Assembly: GCA_041581055.1 (NCBI GenBank)
Contig: JBFGCT010000130.1
Location: forward strand, 1-11,513
DNA: 11,513 nt
From: JBFGCT01 sp041581055
GTDB taxonomy: Bacteria; Actinomycetota; Acidimicrobiia; Acidimicrobiales; Ilumatobacteraceae
Direction of reading: 5' to 3'
Part shown: positions 1 to 9,300 of the stretch, in pieces
Layout of the letters: each line of letters opens with the position of its first letter
Position numbering within the stretch: position 1 is the first letter of the stretch
Notes under the pieces: generated by a model
What the model was told of the DNA's origin: nothing
Databases searched by the model: none
Seen by the model: only the letters and a program-made list of their open reading frames with translations
Made by a program: the position numbers and the translations under genes

Positions 1-2639
<2,639 letters not shown>

Positions 2640-2654
2640 TTCGAGGGCGTCGCG

Positions 2655-2660
2655 TACGAT
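2655..2660 (+). promoter_or_regulatory. Putative -10 box (TACGAT) of a leaderless promoter
   Basis: TACGAT matches TANNNT and ends 6 nt before ATG 2667, so transcription should start at or within a base or so of the A of the ATG. No Shine-Dalgarno sequence is visible in 2640-2666. No convincing -35 box is seen. The assignment rests on position and on the same arrangement at three neighbouring genes. Confidence 0.55.
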
Positions 2661-2666
2661 GAGTGC

Positions 2667-3056
2667 ATGAGCATTCCCGTCGAGATCGCCGATCTCCGCA
2701 AGAAGGTCGGCGAGTACGGCGACGCCTACGTGCTCACCGTGCGCGACGACCTTCGCCCCCATGTCGTGTCGGCGCGGCCCGGGTGGGACGGCGACGAGCT
2801 CGTCATGTCGCTCGGCCGCGCGTCGACGGCGAACGCCGCGTCGCGTCCGGCGATCTCGCTCTGCTACCCGCCGACCGAATCGGGCGGATACAGCCTGATC
2901 GTCGACGGCGCCGCATCGGTGGGCGACGATCAGGTCGTGCGATTCGCGCCGACCGGGGCGGTGCTCCATCGCCCCGCGACCGACGAGTCGGCTGGCTCGG
3001 TCGCGGGCTGCGCCAGCGACTGCGCCCCCGTCACCCCCGACCCACCCAGCTCGTGA
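2667..3056 (+). CDS. Pyridoxamine 5'-phosphate oxidase-like (PPOX) family protein
   Basis: This 129-aa protein has the look of short actinobacterial PPOX-family flavin-binding split-barrel proteins. It shows the N-terminal helix (EIADLRKKVGEYGDAYVLTV), DDLRPHVVSARP in the first strands, RASTANAASRPAISLCYPP, GGYSLIVDGAASV, and the C-terminal APTGAVLHRP followed by GCASDC, a two-Cys tail I recall from relatives. Family members bind FMN, F420 or heme-related ligands; most of these small ones have no assigned reaction, so no substrate is proposed. ATG 2667 is chosen because the PPOX similarity begins there and a -10 box ends 6 nt upstream. An overlapping frame (2663-3124) is arginine-rich and is a shadow. 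The gene lies 27 bp after the nuclease and converges on the next gene, with a strong hairpin at its stop codon. Confidence 0.82.
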   Translation: MSIPVEIADLRKKVGEYGDAYVLTVRDDLRPHVVSARPGWDGDELVMSLGRASTANAASRPAISLCYPPTESGGYSLIVDGAASVGDDQVVRFAPTGAVLHRPATDESAGSVAGCASDCAPVTPDPPSS

Positions 3057-3095
3057 ACAGCGTGCGCCAGAGCGCACGCAGACCGTTCACGAGTT
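3048..3095. terminator. Two-part hairpin, probable bidirectional terminator between convergent genes
   Basis: The outer arms CTCGTGAAC (3050-3058) and GTTCACGAG (3085-3093) are perfect 9-bp complements, extendable by a G-T wobble and an A-T pair. The inner arms GCGTGCG (3060-3066) and CGCACGC (3073-3079) are perfect 7-bp complements around the 6-nt loop CCAGAG. The two stems are separated by 1 nt on one side and 5 nt on the other. The structure starts inside the last codons of the PPOX gene and ends 9 bp before the stop of the convergent reductase gene. No T-tract follows on either strand, so it would be a U-less hairpin terminator as common in high-GC actinobacteria, or an RNA 3'-end protector. 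Confidence 0.6.
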
Positions 3096-3104
3096 CGGCG
3101 GGTC

Positions 3105-3458
3105 TCAGTCGAGGACGACGTTGACGGTGTTCAGCGCGCCGCGGGTGACCGTCGCCCGGGCCTCGCGGGGCCGGCCGCAGATCCAGATCTTGACCGCGGG
3201 GTTGGCCTCGACGTTGCGCAACCACTGCGAGTCGCTGCGGACGGTGCTGACGACCAGCTTGTCGCCGAGCCGCGACGCGAGCAGCGGCACTCGGCGGGGC
3301 TCACCGGACACCCGGCCGATCGTCTCGAGGACGATCGCGCCACCACCGACGGGCAGCGGGTTGCCGAGCCCGGCCTCGACCGCGGGGCGGACGAACGCGT
3401 TGAGCGTCGAGAACGCGTTCCGCGCCAGTTGCGCCTGAGCTTCTGCCAGTCGTTCCAC
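3105..3458 (-). CDS. Ddn-like deazaflavin (F420)-dependent nitroreductase/quinone reductase family protein
   Basis: This 117-aa protein matches the Ddn/DUF385-type split-barrel family. It shows ETIGRVSGEPRRVPL (family-typical GRxSGxPRR), a strand pair LVVSTVRSDSQWLRNVEANP (SxxxxWxxNxxxNP pattern), then VKIWICGRPREARATVT. Family members use reduced F420 to reduce quinones or nitro compounds, or have unknown substrates; the substrate here is inferred only at that level. The start is GTG at 3456-3458, since the preceding TAGCCT box ends 6 nt upstream, as in neighbouring genes. The protein is slightly short for the family (usually about 130-150 aa), and the loss appears to be at the N-terminus. 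It converges on the PPOX gene and is divergent from the YbaK gene across only 39 bp. Confidence 0.82.
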   Translation of the reverse strand: MERLAEAQAQLARNAFSTLNAFVRPAVEAGLGNPLPVGGGAIVLETIGRVSGEPRRVPLLASRLGDKLVVSTVRSDSQWLRNVEANPAVKIWICGRPREARATVTRGALNTVNVVLD

Positions 3459-3464
3459 GCCCGC

Positions 3465-3470
3465 AGGCTA
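3465..3470 (-). promoter_or_regulatory. Putative -10 box (TAGCCT) for the Ddn-like gene, leaderless type
   Basis: On the minus strand TAGCCT fits TANNNT and ends 6 nt before the GTG start at 3458, so the mRNA would begin at the start codon. No -35 box or Shine-Dalgarno sequence is visible. It lies 13 bp from the plus-strand -10 box of the divergent gene, so the two promoters must overlap and could exclude one another. Confidence 0.45.
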
Positions 3471-3483
3471 CGGGCGGCTTCGG

Positions 3484-3489
3484 TACGAT
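3484..3489 (+). promoter_or_regulatory. Putative -10 box (TACGAT) for the YbaK gene, leaderless type
   Basis: The hexamer TACGAT, identical to the box before the PPOX gene at 2667, ends 8 nt before ATG 3498. This predicts a transcript with no or almost no 5' leader. No recognisable -35 box is seen in 3459-3467. Confidence 0.5.
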
Positions 3490-3497
3490 CCCCGCGC

Positions 3498-3989
3498 ATG
3501 GACGAGATCGAAGCACGCGTGCGGTCGGTGGTGGCCGGCCTCGGCGTCGTACACGAGGTGGTCGACTGCGACCCGGCGCTCGCCGACACCGCGCGGTTCG
3601 TCGAGGCGTACGGCTACGACATGGAGGAATCGGCCAACACGATCGTCGTGATCGGCAAGAGCGACCCGCCGGTCTTCGTGGCCTGCGTCGTGCTGGCCCA
3701 CACCCGCCTCGACGTCAACAAGGCGGTCAAGAAGCGGCTCGGCGTGCGCAAGTGCTCGTTCGCCGCGGCCGACGACACCCGCGCCGTGACCGGCATGGAG
3801 ATCGGCGGCGTCACCCCGTTCGGCCTCCCCGCCGACTTCCCGATCTGGGTCGACAGCCGGGTGATGGACCGCGAGCGGATCGTGCTCGGCGGCGGGAGCC
3901 GCTCGTGCAAGGTCGTCGGCCCGCCAGCGTTGCTGACGGCGCTGCCGAACGTCGAGGTCGTCGAAGGCCTCGCGCTCGACCCGCACTGA
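3498..3989 (+). CDS. YbaK/ProX-type aminoacyl-tRNA deacylase domain protein
   Basis: This 163-aa single-domain protein is close to the usual length of free-standing YbaK/ProXp-type editing proteins. These hydrolyse mischarged aminoacyl-tRNA (such as Cys- or Ala-tRNAPro) in the cytoplasm. Seen here: an N-terminal helix and strand (VVDCDPALADTARF), ANTIVVIGK and FVACVVLAHTRLDVNKAVKK with the lysine-rich catalytic helix (VNK, Lys75), then GGVTPFGLP (residues 103-111), the family hallmark, and a final VVEGLA. Which amino acid it clears is not determinable. ATG 3498 is preferred over an upstream in-frame ATG at 3429, since the latter would lie inside the divergent gene and precede the -10 box at 3484. 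Its stop converges on the next gene with 18 bp between the two. Confidence 0.88.
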   Translation: MDEIEARVRSVVAGLGVVHEVVDCDPALADTARFVEAYGYDMEESANTIVVIGKSDPPVFVACVVLAHTRLDVNKAVKKRLGVRKCSFAAADDTRAVTGMEIGGVTPFGLPADFPIWVDSRVMDRERIVLGGGSRSCKVVGPPALLTALPNVEVVEGLALDPH

Positions 3990-3994
3990 CCCGC

Positions 3995-4006
3995 CGGGCA
4001 GGCCCG
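3995..4006. terminator. Short GC hairpin between convergent stops (weak terminator candidate)
   Basis: CGGG (3995-3998) pairs with CCCG (4003-4006) around the tetraloop CAGG, in the 18-bp gap between the YbaK stop (3989) and the convergent PPOX stop (4008). The stem is only 4 bp and no T-tract follows, so termination here is doubtful. It is listed because nothing else in the gap could separate the two units. Confidence 0.25.
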
Positions 4007-4007
4007 T

Positions 4008-4403
4008 TCAGCCCATCTGCGTCGTGTGCGACGGCTGGACGACCATCTTGACCCGATGGTCGCCCGGCTGGTGGAACGGGTAGCTGTCGACGTCCATGTA
4101 CTTCTTGGCCATCGAGTCGATGAACTCGTTTGACGAGTCGTCGTCGATCCGGACCACCGTCCCGCGGATCTCCATGGACCGGTACGGGTTGTCCGGGTCG
4201 ATGCCGGAGACGGCGACCGTCGGGTTCTTGATCAGGTTCTGGTACTTCTGGCGACCCTTGGTCAGCGAGAACAGGAAGTGCTCGCCGTCCCAGCCGCCCC
4301 AGACGGGAGTGGACTGCAGCTCGTTGTCGGGCCCGTATGTCGCCACGTGCCAGAAGACGGGCTTGTCGAGAAGGTCGGCGTGGGAGTCGGGAATCACGGT
4401 CAT
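4008..4403 (-). CDS. PPOX-class, probably F420-dependent oxidoreductase
   Basis: This 131-aa split-barrel protein resembles the Rv1155/TIGR03618-type PPOX class. In order it shows an N-terminal HADLLDKPVFWHVATYGPDN, LQSTPVWGGWDGEHFLFSLTKGR, NLIKNPTVAVSGIDPDNPYRSMEIRGTVV (family-typical DPDNPYRxxEIRG), then KYMDVDSYPFHQPGDHRV. Members bind F420 (some FMN) and reduce varied small molecules; the substrate is unknown. ATG at 4401-4403 is chosen because the family similarity starts there and TAGGTT lies 7 nt upstream. Longer in-frame readings to 4577 give arginine-rich non-homologous sequence. The gene is transcribed away from the acyl-CoA dehydrogenase-synthase pair, so no shared operon is implied. 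Confidence 0.87.
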   Translation of the reverse strand: MTVIPDSHADLLDKPVFWHVATYGPDNELQSTPVWGGWDGEHFLFSLTKGRQKYQNLIKNPTVAVSGIDPDNPYRSMEIRGTVVRIDDDSSNEFIDSMAKKYMDVDSYPFHQPGDHRVKMVVQPSHTTQMG

Positions 4404-4410
4404 CTGATTG

Positions 4411-4416
4411 AACCTA
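4411..4416 (-). promoter_or_regulatory. Putative -10 box (TAGGTT) for the F420-type PPOX gene, leaderless type
   Basis: On the minus strand TAGGTT fits TANNNT and ends 7 nt before ATG 4403. The intervening CAATCAG holds no Shine-Dalgarno sequence, so the transcript should begin at or next to the ATG. Confidence 0.5.
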
Positions 4417-4579
4417 CGCCAGTCGTCGGCGGGCCGACGGCGCCGAGACGGCGGAATCGGCGCGGGAGCGCTCGTTCGCCAGCCGGCGCCCCGACGTGCG
4501 TCGTGCGGGCAGCGGCCGGCCGGCGGAGGATTCCCATGTGTCGAAAGCCCCTGTCCGTACCGGCGCGCGGCGCGCACGA

Positions 4580-4607
4580 TTGACGGAAACCGCTTACAGG
4601 CTCGAAT
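4580..4607 (+). promoter_or_regulatory. Possible sigma70-type promoter for the dehydrogenase-synthase unit
   Basis: TTGACG (4580-4585, five of six to TTGACA) is followed after 16 bp by TCGAAT (4602-4607, four of six to TATAAT). Transcription would start near 4614, leaving a leader of about 14 nt that includes the ribosome binding site. The -10 match is modest, and such sequences can occur by chance. Confidence 0.35.
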
Positions 4608-4613
4608 CCGAAC

Positions 4614-4626
4614 AAGGGGGCCCCCT
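4614..4626 (+). promoter_or_regulatory. Ribosome binding site embedded in a 12-bp perfect palindrome
   Basis: AAGGGGG (4614-4620) lies 7 nt before ATG 4628 and is the only Shine-Dalgarno-like sequence at a suitable distance. It is part of the perfect palindrome AGGGGGCCCCCT (4615-4626). The palindrome has no loop, so it is unlikely to fold on itself in a single mRNA, but it could be a protein-binding site. This is what decides ATG 4628 as the start. Confidence 0.5.
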
Positions 4627-4627
4627 C

Positions 4628-6298
4628 ATGGTTGCCGCAGGACTGGACAATGACACGCTCGAGATGGTCCTGGACTCGATCGGCATGTTCGCCGCCGACA
4701 AGCTCACCGACGCGGTGCTGCTCGAACTCGACCACGAGGACCGCTTCCCCGAGGACATCGTCCGCGGGATGTGCGGTGACGAGCTCGGCGTGTCGCTGCT
4801 CTTCATCCCCGAGCAGCACGGCGGCATGGGCGGCGGCTCGTTCGACGTGTACCGGGTGTGCGAGATGATGGCCGGCGTCGACGTCGGCGTCGCCACCGGT
4901 GTCCTGGCGACGTTCCTCGGCTCCGACCCGATCGTGTTCGGTGGCACCGAGGAGCAGCGGGCCCGCTGGCTCGGCGCGATCGCCGAGGAAGGCCTGCTCA
5001 TGGCCTACGGCGCCACCGAGCCCGAGGCCGGGAGCGACCTCGCGGCGATGAAGACGGTCGCCGAGCCGATCCTCGAGGACGGTGAGACCGTCGGCTACAA
5101 GATCTCGGGCAACAAGCAGTGGATCTCCAACGGCGGCTACGCCGACCTGTACACGATCCTCGCCCTCGCTCCCGGAGGACCGACCTGGTTCGTCATCGAC
5201 CGCGGCACGCCCGGGTTCGACCACGGCAAGCCCGAGGACAAGCACGGCATCCGCGCCTCGAACACCGCCGCGCTCTCGCTGATGGACGTCGAGGTCACGC
5301 CCGACCGCGTCGTCGGCGGGGCCGAGGGGCTCGGTCTGCAGCAGGCCCAGGCGGTGTTCGGCTACACCCGGCTGATGGTCGCCGCGTTCGGCCTCGGGGC
5401 CGGGTGGGCGGCGCTCGACCGGGCGATCCCGTACTCGGCCGAACGGATCCAGGCCGGCGGCCCGCTCTCGGAGAAGCAGGGCTTCACCCACAAGCTGATC
5501 GTCCCCCACGTCTGCCGGCTCGAGGCCGCCCGCGCCTACATCGAGGAGACTGCCGAGCGGATCGACAACGGCGAGGAGATGCTCAACACGGAGGGTGCGA
5601 TCGCCAAGTACATGGCGAGCGAGGCCGGCAACGCGGCCGCCGACGCGGCGATCCAGGCGCACGGCGGATACGGCTACACCAAGGAGTACATGGTCGAGAA
5701 GTTCAAGCGCGACGTGCGGATCACGACGATCTACGAGGGCACGTCGGAGATCATGGAGATGACGATCGCCCGTGATCGCTGGCAGCACCACCTCAAGACG
5801 CGAGGCGCCTACTACACCGACGTCGCGGCGACCCTCGATGAACTGCACGTCGGCCATCCCGATGTCGGCGCCGACATCGCCGCGCTCGCCGCCCGGGGCC
5901 TCGCCGCCGTGATGGAGACCGCGCGCGTCCACCGCCTGACCCGCAATCAGCACCTGCTGTTCCGGCTCGGTGAGCTCACGGCCTACGCCGAGTGCGCCGG
6001 CGCATTCGCCCGTCGCGCCGCGCGCGCCGCCGACGGCACGCTGTCGCCGAAAGCCGACCGGCGCCTCGACGAGAAGACGCTGGCCACCGCCAGCCGCGTG
6101 TTCGCCCGCGACGCCGCCCGCCGCGTCGCGCAGGAGGGCAGTGCCCATCTGCTCGGCGTCGCCGACCCTGGCACGCTCCAGTCGGCCGCGGTCGCTGGCG
6201 CCGTTGGCCTCGATGCCGTCCTCGCCGCCCAGAGCGGCCTCGCCGCCGACATGGACGCCGTCGCCCAAGCGGTGTACGAGTCTGCGGCGACCACCTGA
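4628..6298 (+). CDS. Acyl-CoA dehydrogenase, long form (VLCAD-like C-terminal extension)
   Basis: The 556-aa protein carries a full acyl-CoA dehydrogenase core plus about 160 extra C-terminal residues, predicted mostly helical. This recalls long two-domain members rather than the usual 380-aa enzymes. Core motifs: YGATEPEAGSD (residues 127-137, FAD-binding middle domain), NKQWISNGG (Trp165), GPLSEKQGFTHKL, AIQAHGGYGYTKEY, and TIYEGTSEI with the catalytic-base Glu at 370. It should oxidise an acyl thioester to the 2-enoyl form with FAD, passing electrons to an electron-transfer flavoprotein. Chain length and CoA- versus ACP-bound substrate are unknown. ATG 4628 is preferred (AAGGGGG 7 nt upstream; homologous sequence begins at AAGLDNDTLEMVLD), though a GTG at 4538 is possible. 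The gene ends 35 bp before the synthase, in the same direction, so co-transcription is likely. I infer a role in tailoring or priming the synthase's acyl chain. Confidence 0.88.
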   Translation: MVAAGLDNDTLEMVLDSIGMFAADKLTDAVLLELDHEDRFPEDIVRGMCGDELGVSLLFIPEQHGGMGGGSFDVYRVCEMMAGVDVGVATGVLATFLGSDPIVFGGTEEQRARWLGAIAEEGLLMAYGATEPEAGSDLAAMKTVAEPILEDGETVGYKISGNKQWISNGGYADLYTILALAPGGPTWFVIDRGTPGFDHGKPEDKHGIRASNTAALSLMDVEVTPDRVVGGAEGLGLQQAQAVFGYTRLMVAAFGLGAGWAALDRAIPYSAERIQAGGPLSEKQGFTHKLIVPHVCRLEAARAYIEETAERIDNGEEMLNTEGAIAKYMASEAGNAAADAAIQAHGGYGYTKEYMVEKFKRDVRITTIYEGTSEIMEMTIARDRWQHHLKTRGAYYTDVAATLDELHVGHPDVGADIAALAARGLAAVMETARVHRLTRNQHLLFRLGELTAYAECAGAFARRAARAADGTLSPKADRRLDEKTLATASRVFARDAARRVAQEGSAHLLGVADPGTLQSAAVAGAVGLDAVLAAQSGLAADMDAVAQAVYESAATT

Positions 6299-6325
6299 TC
6301 CCCCGCCAACCGCCATCCACCCTCT

Positions 6326-6329
6326 GGAG
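6326..6329 (+). promoter_or_regulatory. Ribosome binding site for the synthase gene
   Basis: GGAG lies 4 nt before ATG 6334, which is rather close but is the only candidate in the 35-bp gap. It supports ATG 6334 as the start. No promoter is visible in the gap, so expression probably reads through from the dehydrogenase gene. Confidence 0.5.
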
Positions 6330-6333
6330 CATC

Positions 6334-9300
6334 ATGCCCAACTCCAACCAACGGGCCATCGCCATCGTCGGCGTCGGCGCCGTCCTTCCCGACGCCCCCG
6401 ACGCCCCCTCGTTCTGGGAGAACCTGAAGCAGGGCCGGTACAGCATCAGCGAGGTCGATCCAGAACGCTGGGACGCCGCGCTGTACTACGACCCCGACCG
6501 GCAGGCGCGGGAGAAGACGTACTCGAAGATCGGCGGGTGGGTGAAGGAGTTCACCTGGGATCCACTCGGGTGGCGGTTGCCGATCCCGCCGAAGGTCTCC
6601 GAGGCGATGGACCGGACCCAGCAATGGGCGGTGGCCGCGGCTCGCGAGGCGTTGCTCGACTACGGATGGCCCGACCGTGCGCTCGACACCGAGCGCACGG
6701 CGGTCATCGTCGGCAACGCGATGGGCGGCGACAGGCACTACCTGACGGCGCTGCCGGTGTACTTCCCCGAGTACGCCGCCGAGCTCGAGGCGTCGCCGGC
6801 GTTCGCCGGGCTGCCGGAGGCGACGCGGCAGGCGATCGTCGAGGAGATGCGGTCCGGCGTCCGGGGCCGCTTCCCGGCGATCAGCGAGGACACGATGCCG
6901 GGCGAGCTGGCCAACATCATCGCCGGCCGCATCGCCAACCTGTTCGACCTCCACGGCCCGAACTTCATCGCCGACGCGGCGTGTGCCTCGGCGATGGCGG
7001 CGATCGACGCGGCGATCGAGGGACTCGAGGAGGGCGACTACGACGCCGTGATCACCGGCGGCGTCGACGCCAACATGAGCGCCAGCACGTTCGTCAAGTT
7101 CTGCAAGATCGGCGCGCTCTCGCCCACCGGTACCCGCCCGTACGGCAACGGCGCCGACGGGTTCATCATGGGAGAGGGTGCAGCGCTGTTCGTCCTCAAG
7201 CGGCTGGAGGACGCGGAGGCCGTCGGCGACAACATCTACGCCGTCATCCGCGGGCTCGCCGGGGCCAGCGACGGCAAGGGCAAGGGGATCACTGCACCGA
7301 ACCCGGTTGGGCAAACGCTCGCGGTCCAGCGGGCGTGGCGCAACGCCGGCATCGCGCCGAACGCGGCGAGCTACATCGAGGGTCACGGCACCTCGACCAA
7401 GGTCGGTGACGTCGTCGAGGTCGGGGCGATCGGCGACGCGTTCGCCGAGCTCAACCTCCCGCCGGGCACGATCCCGCTCGGCTCGGTGAAGTCGAACATC
7501 GGGCATCTCAAGGGCGCCGCCGGTGCCGCCGGGATGCTCAAGGCCGCGTTGGCGCTGCACCACAAGACCCTGCCGCCGTCGCTCGGCGCAAACGACCCCA
7601 ACCCGAACATCGACTTCGCCCACTCGCCGCTGGCGGTGAACAACGACCTCAACGAGTGGAAGACGACGGGCGACCAGGTGCGCGCCGCGGGCGTGAGCGC
7701 GTTCGGTTTCGGCGGGACGAACTTCCACGCCGTGCTGGAGGAGTACGTCCCCGGCCGCATCAGGACCGAAGGGCACGAGACCCTGACGGTCACCTCCCCG
7801 ACCGAGTACGAGCGGGCCGCCGAGCTGAAGACCCCGCTGCGCGGTGCGCTGGTGATCGGCGGCCGCGACGAGTCCGCCGTGCTCGCCCGGCTGCGGCAGG
7901 CGCACGCCGACGCGGCAACGGGTCGTGCGCCGGAACCGGCGCCGCCGGCCGAGGCCGACCTCGTCGCCGCCGTGCGGGTCGCCATCGACTACGGGGACGC
8001 CGCCGAGCTGGCGACCCGGGCGCAGAAGGCGATCGGCGCGTTCGAGAGCGGCAACCCCGCGGCGTGGAAGCTGCTCCGCAACCAGGGCGTCTTCCTCGGC
8101 CGGGGAGAGCCGCACCAGGTCGCGTTCCTGTACACGGGCCAGGGCTCGCAGTACGTCAACATGCTGCGCGGGCTGTTCGAGGCCGAGCCCATCGTCGCCC
8201 GCCGCTTCGACGAGGCGGACGCCGTGATGCAGCCGATCCTGGGCCAGCCGCTGACCGACCTCATCTTCGTCGACCCGACCGACGAGGCCGCCATCGCCGA
8301 GGCCGACGAGCAGCTCCGCCAGACCGAGATCACCCAACCGGCCGTGCTCACGGTCGATCTGGCGCTGACCGAGCTGCTCGCGGCGTACGGCATCGCTCCC
8401 GACATGGTGATGGGCCACTCGCTCGGAGAGTACGGCGCGCTGGTCGCCGCCGGCGCGCTGCCGTTCGCCGACGCCCTGGAGGCCGTCGCCGCCCGGGGAC
8501 GCGAGATGGCCCATGTCTCCGTCGACGACAACGGGTTGATGGCCGCGGTCTTCGCCCCGCTCGACGAGATCGAGCGGACGATCGAGGCGACCGACGGCTA
8601 CGTCGTGGTCGCCAACAACAACAGCGCGCGGCAGGCGGTGATCGGCGGCGCCTCCGCGGCCGTGCGGGCGGCCGTCGACGCCCTGACCGCCGCCGGGCAC
8701 ACGGCGGTGTTGCTCCCGGTGAGCCACGCCTTCCACACCTCGATCGTCGCCCCGGCGGCCGAGCCGCTCAAGCGGGTGCTCGGCCGTCTGAACCTCGAGC
8801 CGCCGCACATCCCGGTCGTCGCCAACGTCGACGGCGAGTTCTACCCGAGCGGTCCCGCCGTCCTGCCGGAGATGATCGACATCCTCGGCCGCCAGGTCGC
8901 GTCGCCCGTGCAGTTCATCAGGGGCCTGCACACCCTGTACGAGGCGGGTGTTCGGGTGTTCGTCGAGGTCGGCCCGAAGCGGGCGCTCAACGGATTCGTC
9001 GAGGACGTGCTCGGCGACCACGAGGACGTCAGCAACCTCTACAGCAACCATCCCAAGGGCGGCGACGTGGTGACGTTCAACCAGGCGCTGTGCGGTCTGT
9101 ATGCCGCCGGCCTCGGCGCGGCAACCGTCCCGGAAGCACCGGCCGGGACGCGGCCGGGGTCCGCTTCGGCGATGCCCGCCACCACCGTGCGCGCACCGGC
9201 CGCCGAGGCGGTCAGGTCCGCAGCCTCATCGGTCGCGTCGGCACCCTCGGTGCCGCCGGCCGCCCCGCCTGTCCACCGCGCCGACACGATCCGCGAGCTC

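Larger units (their letters stand above)
4404..4627. other. Longest intergenic stretch (224 bp) between divergent units
   Basis: This is the only gap above 50 bp in the window. It holds the leaderless promoter of the PPOX gene at its left end and the putative promoter, ribosome binding site and palindrome of the dehydrogenase gene at its right end. The middle (about 4420-4575) is very GC-rich and arginine-coding in several frames, with no protein I can recognise. A GGAGGA (4525-4530) sits 7 nt before an in-frame GTG (4538) that could extend the dehydrogenase N-terminus by 30 residues. Confidence 0.5.

Noticed and set aside
2663..3124. 153-aa plus-strand frame overlapping the PPOX gene, starting 4 nt earlier
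   Set aside because: It is arginine-rich shadow translation; the frame from 2667 has the PPOX family motifs and the correct stop at the hairpin.
3105..4403. Alternating small genes considered as a defence or toxin-antitoxin island
   Set aside because: All four encode recognisable redox or tRNA-editing families, with no nuclease toxin, repressor or mobile-element gene nearby.
4400..6316. 638-aa minus-strand open frame opposite the acyl-CoA dehydrogenase
   Set aside because: No family features are seen, and it is an antisense shadow of a well-supported dehydrogenase.
5983..9051. 1,022-aa minus-strand open frame opposite the dehydrogenase end and the synthase
   Set aside because: The length comes from the lack of stop codons in the antisense frame of GC-rich coding DNA. 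The plus strand has intact KS and AT active sites there.
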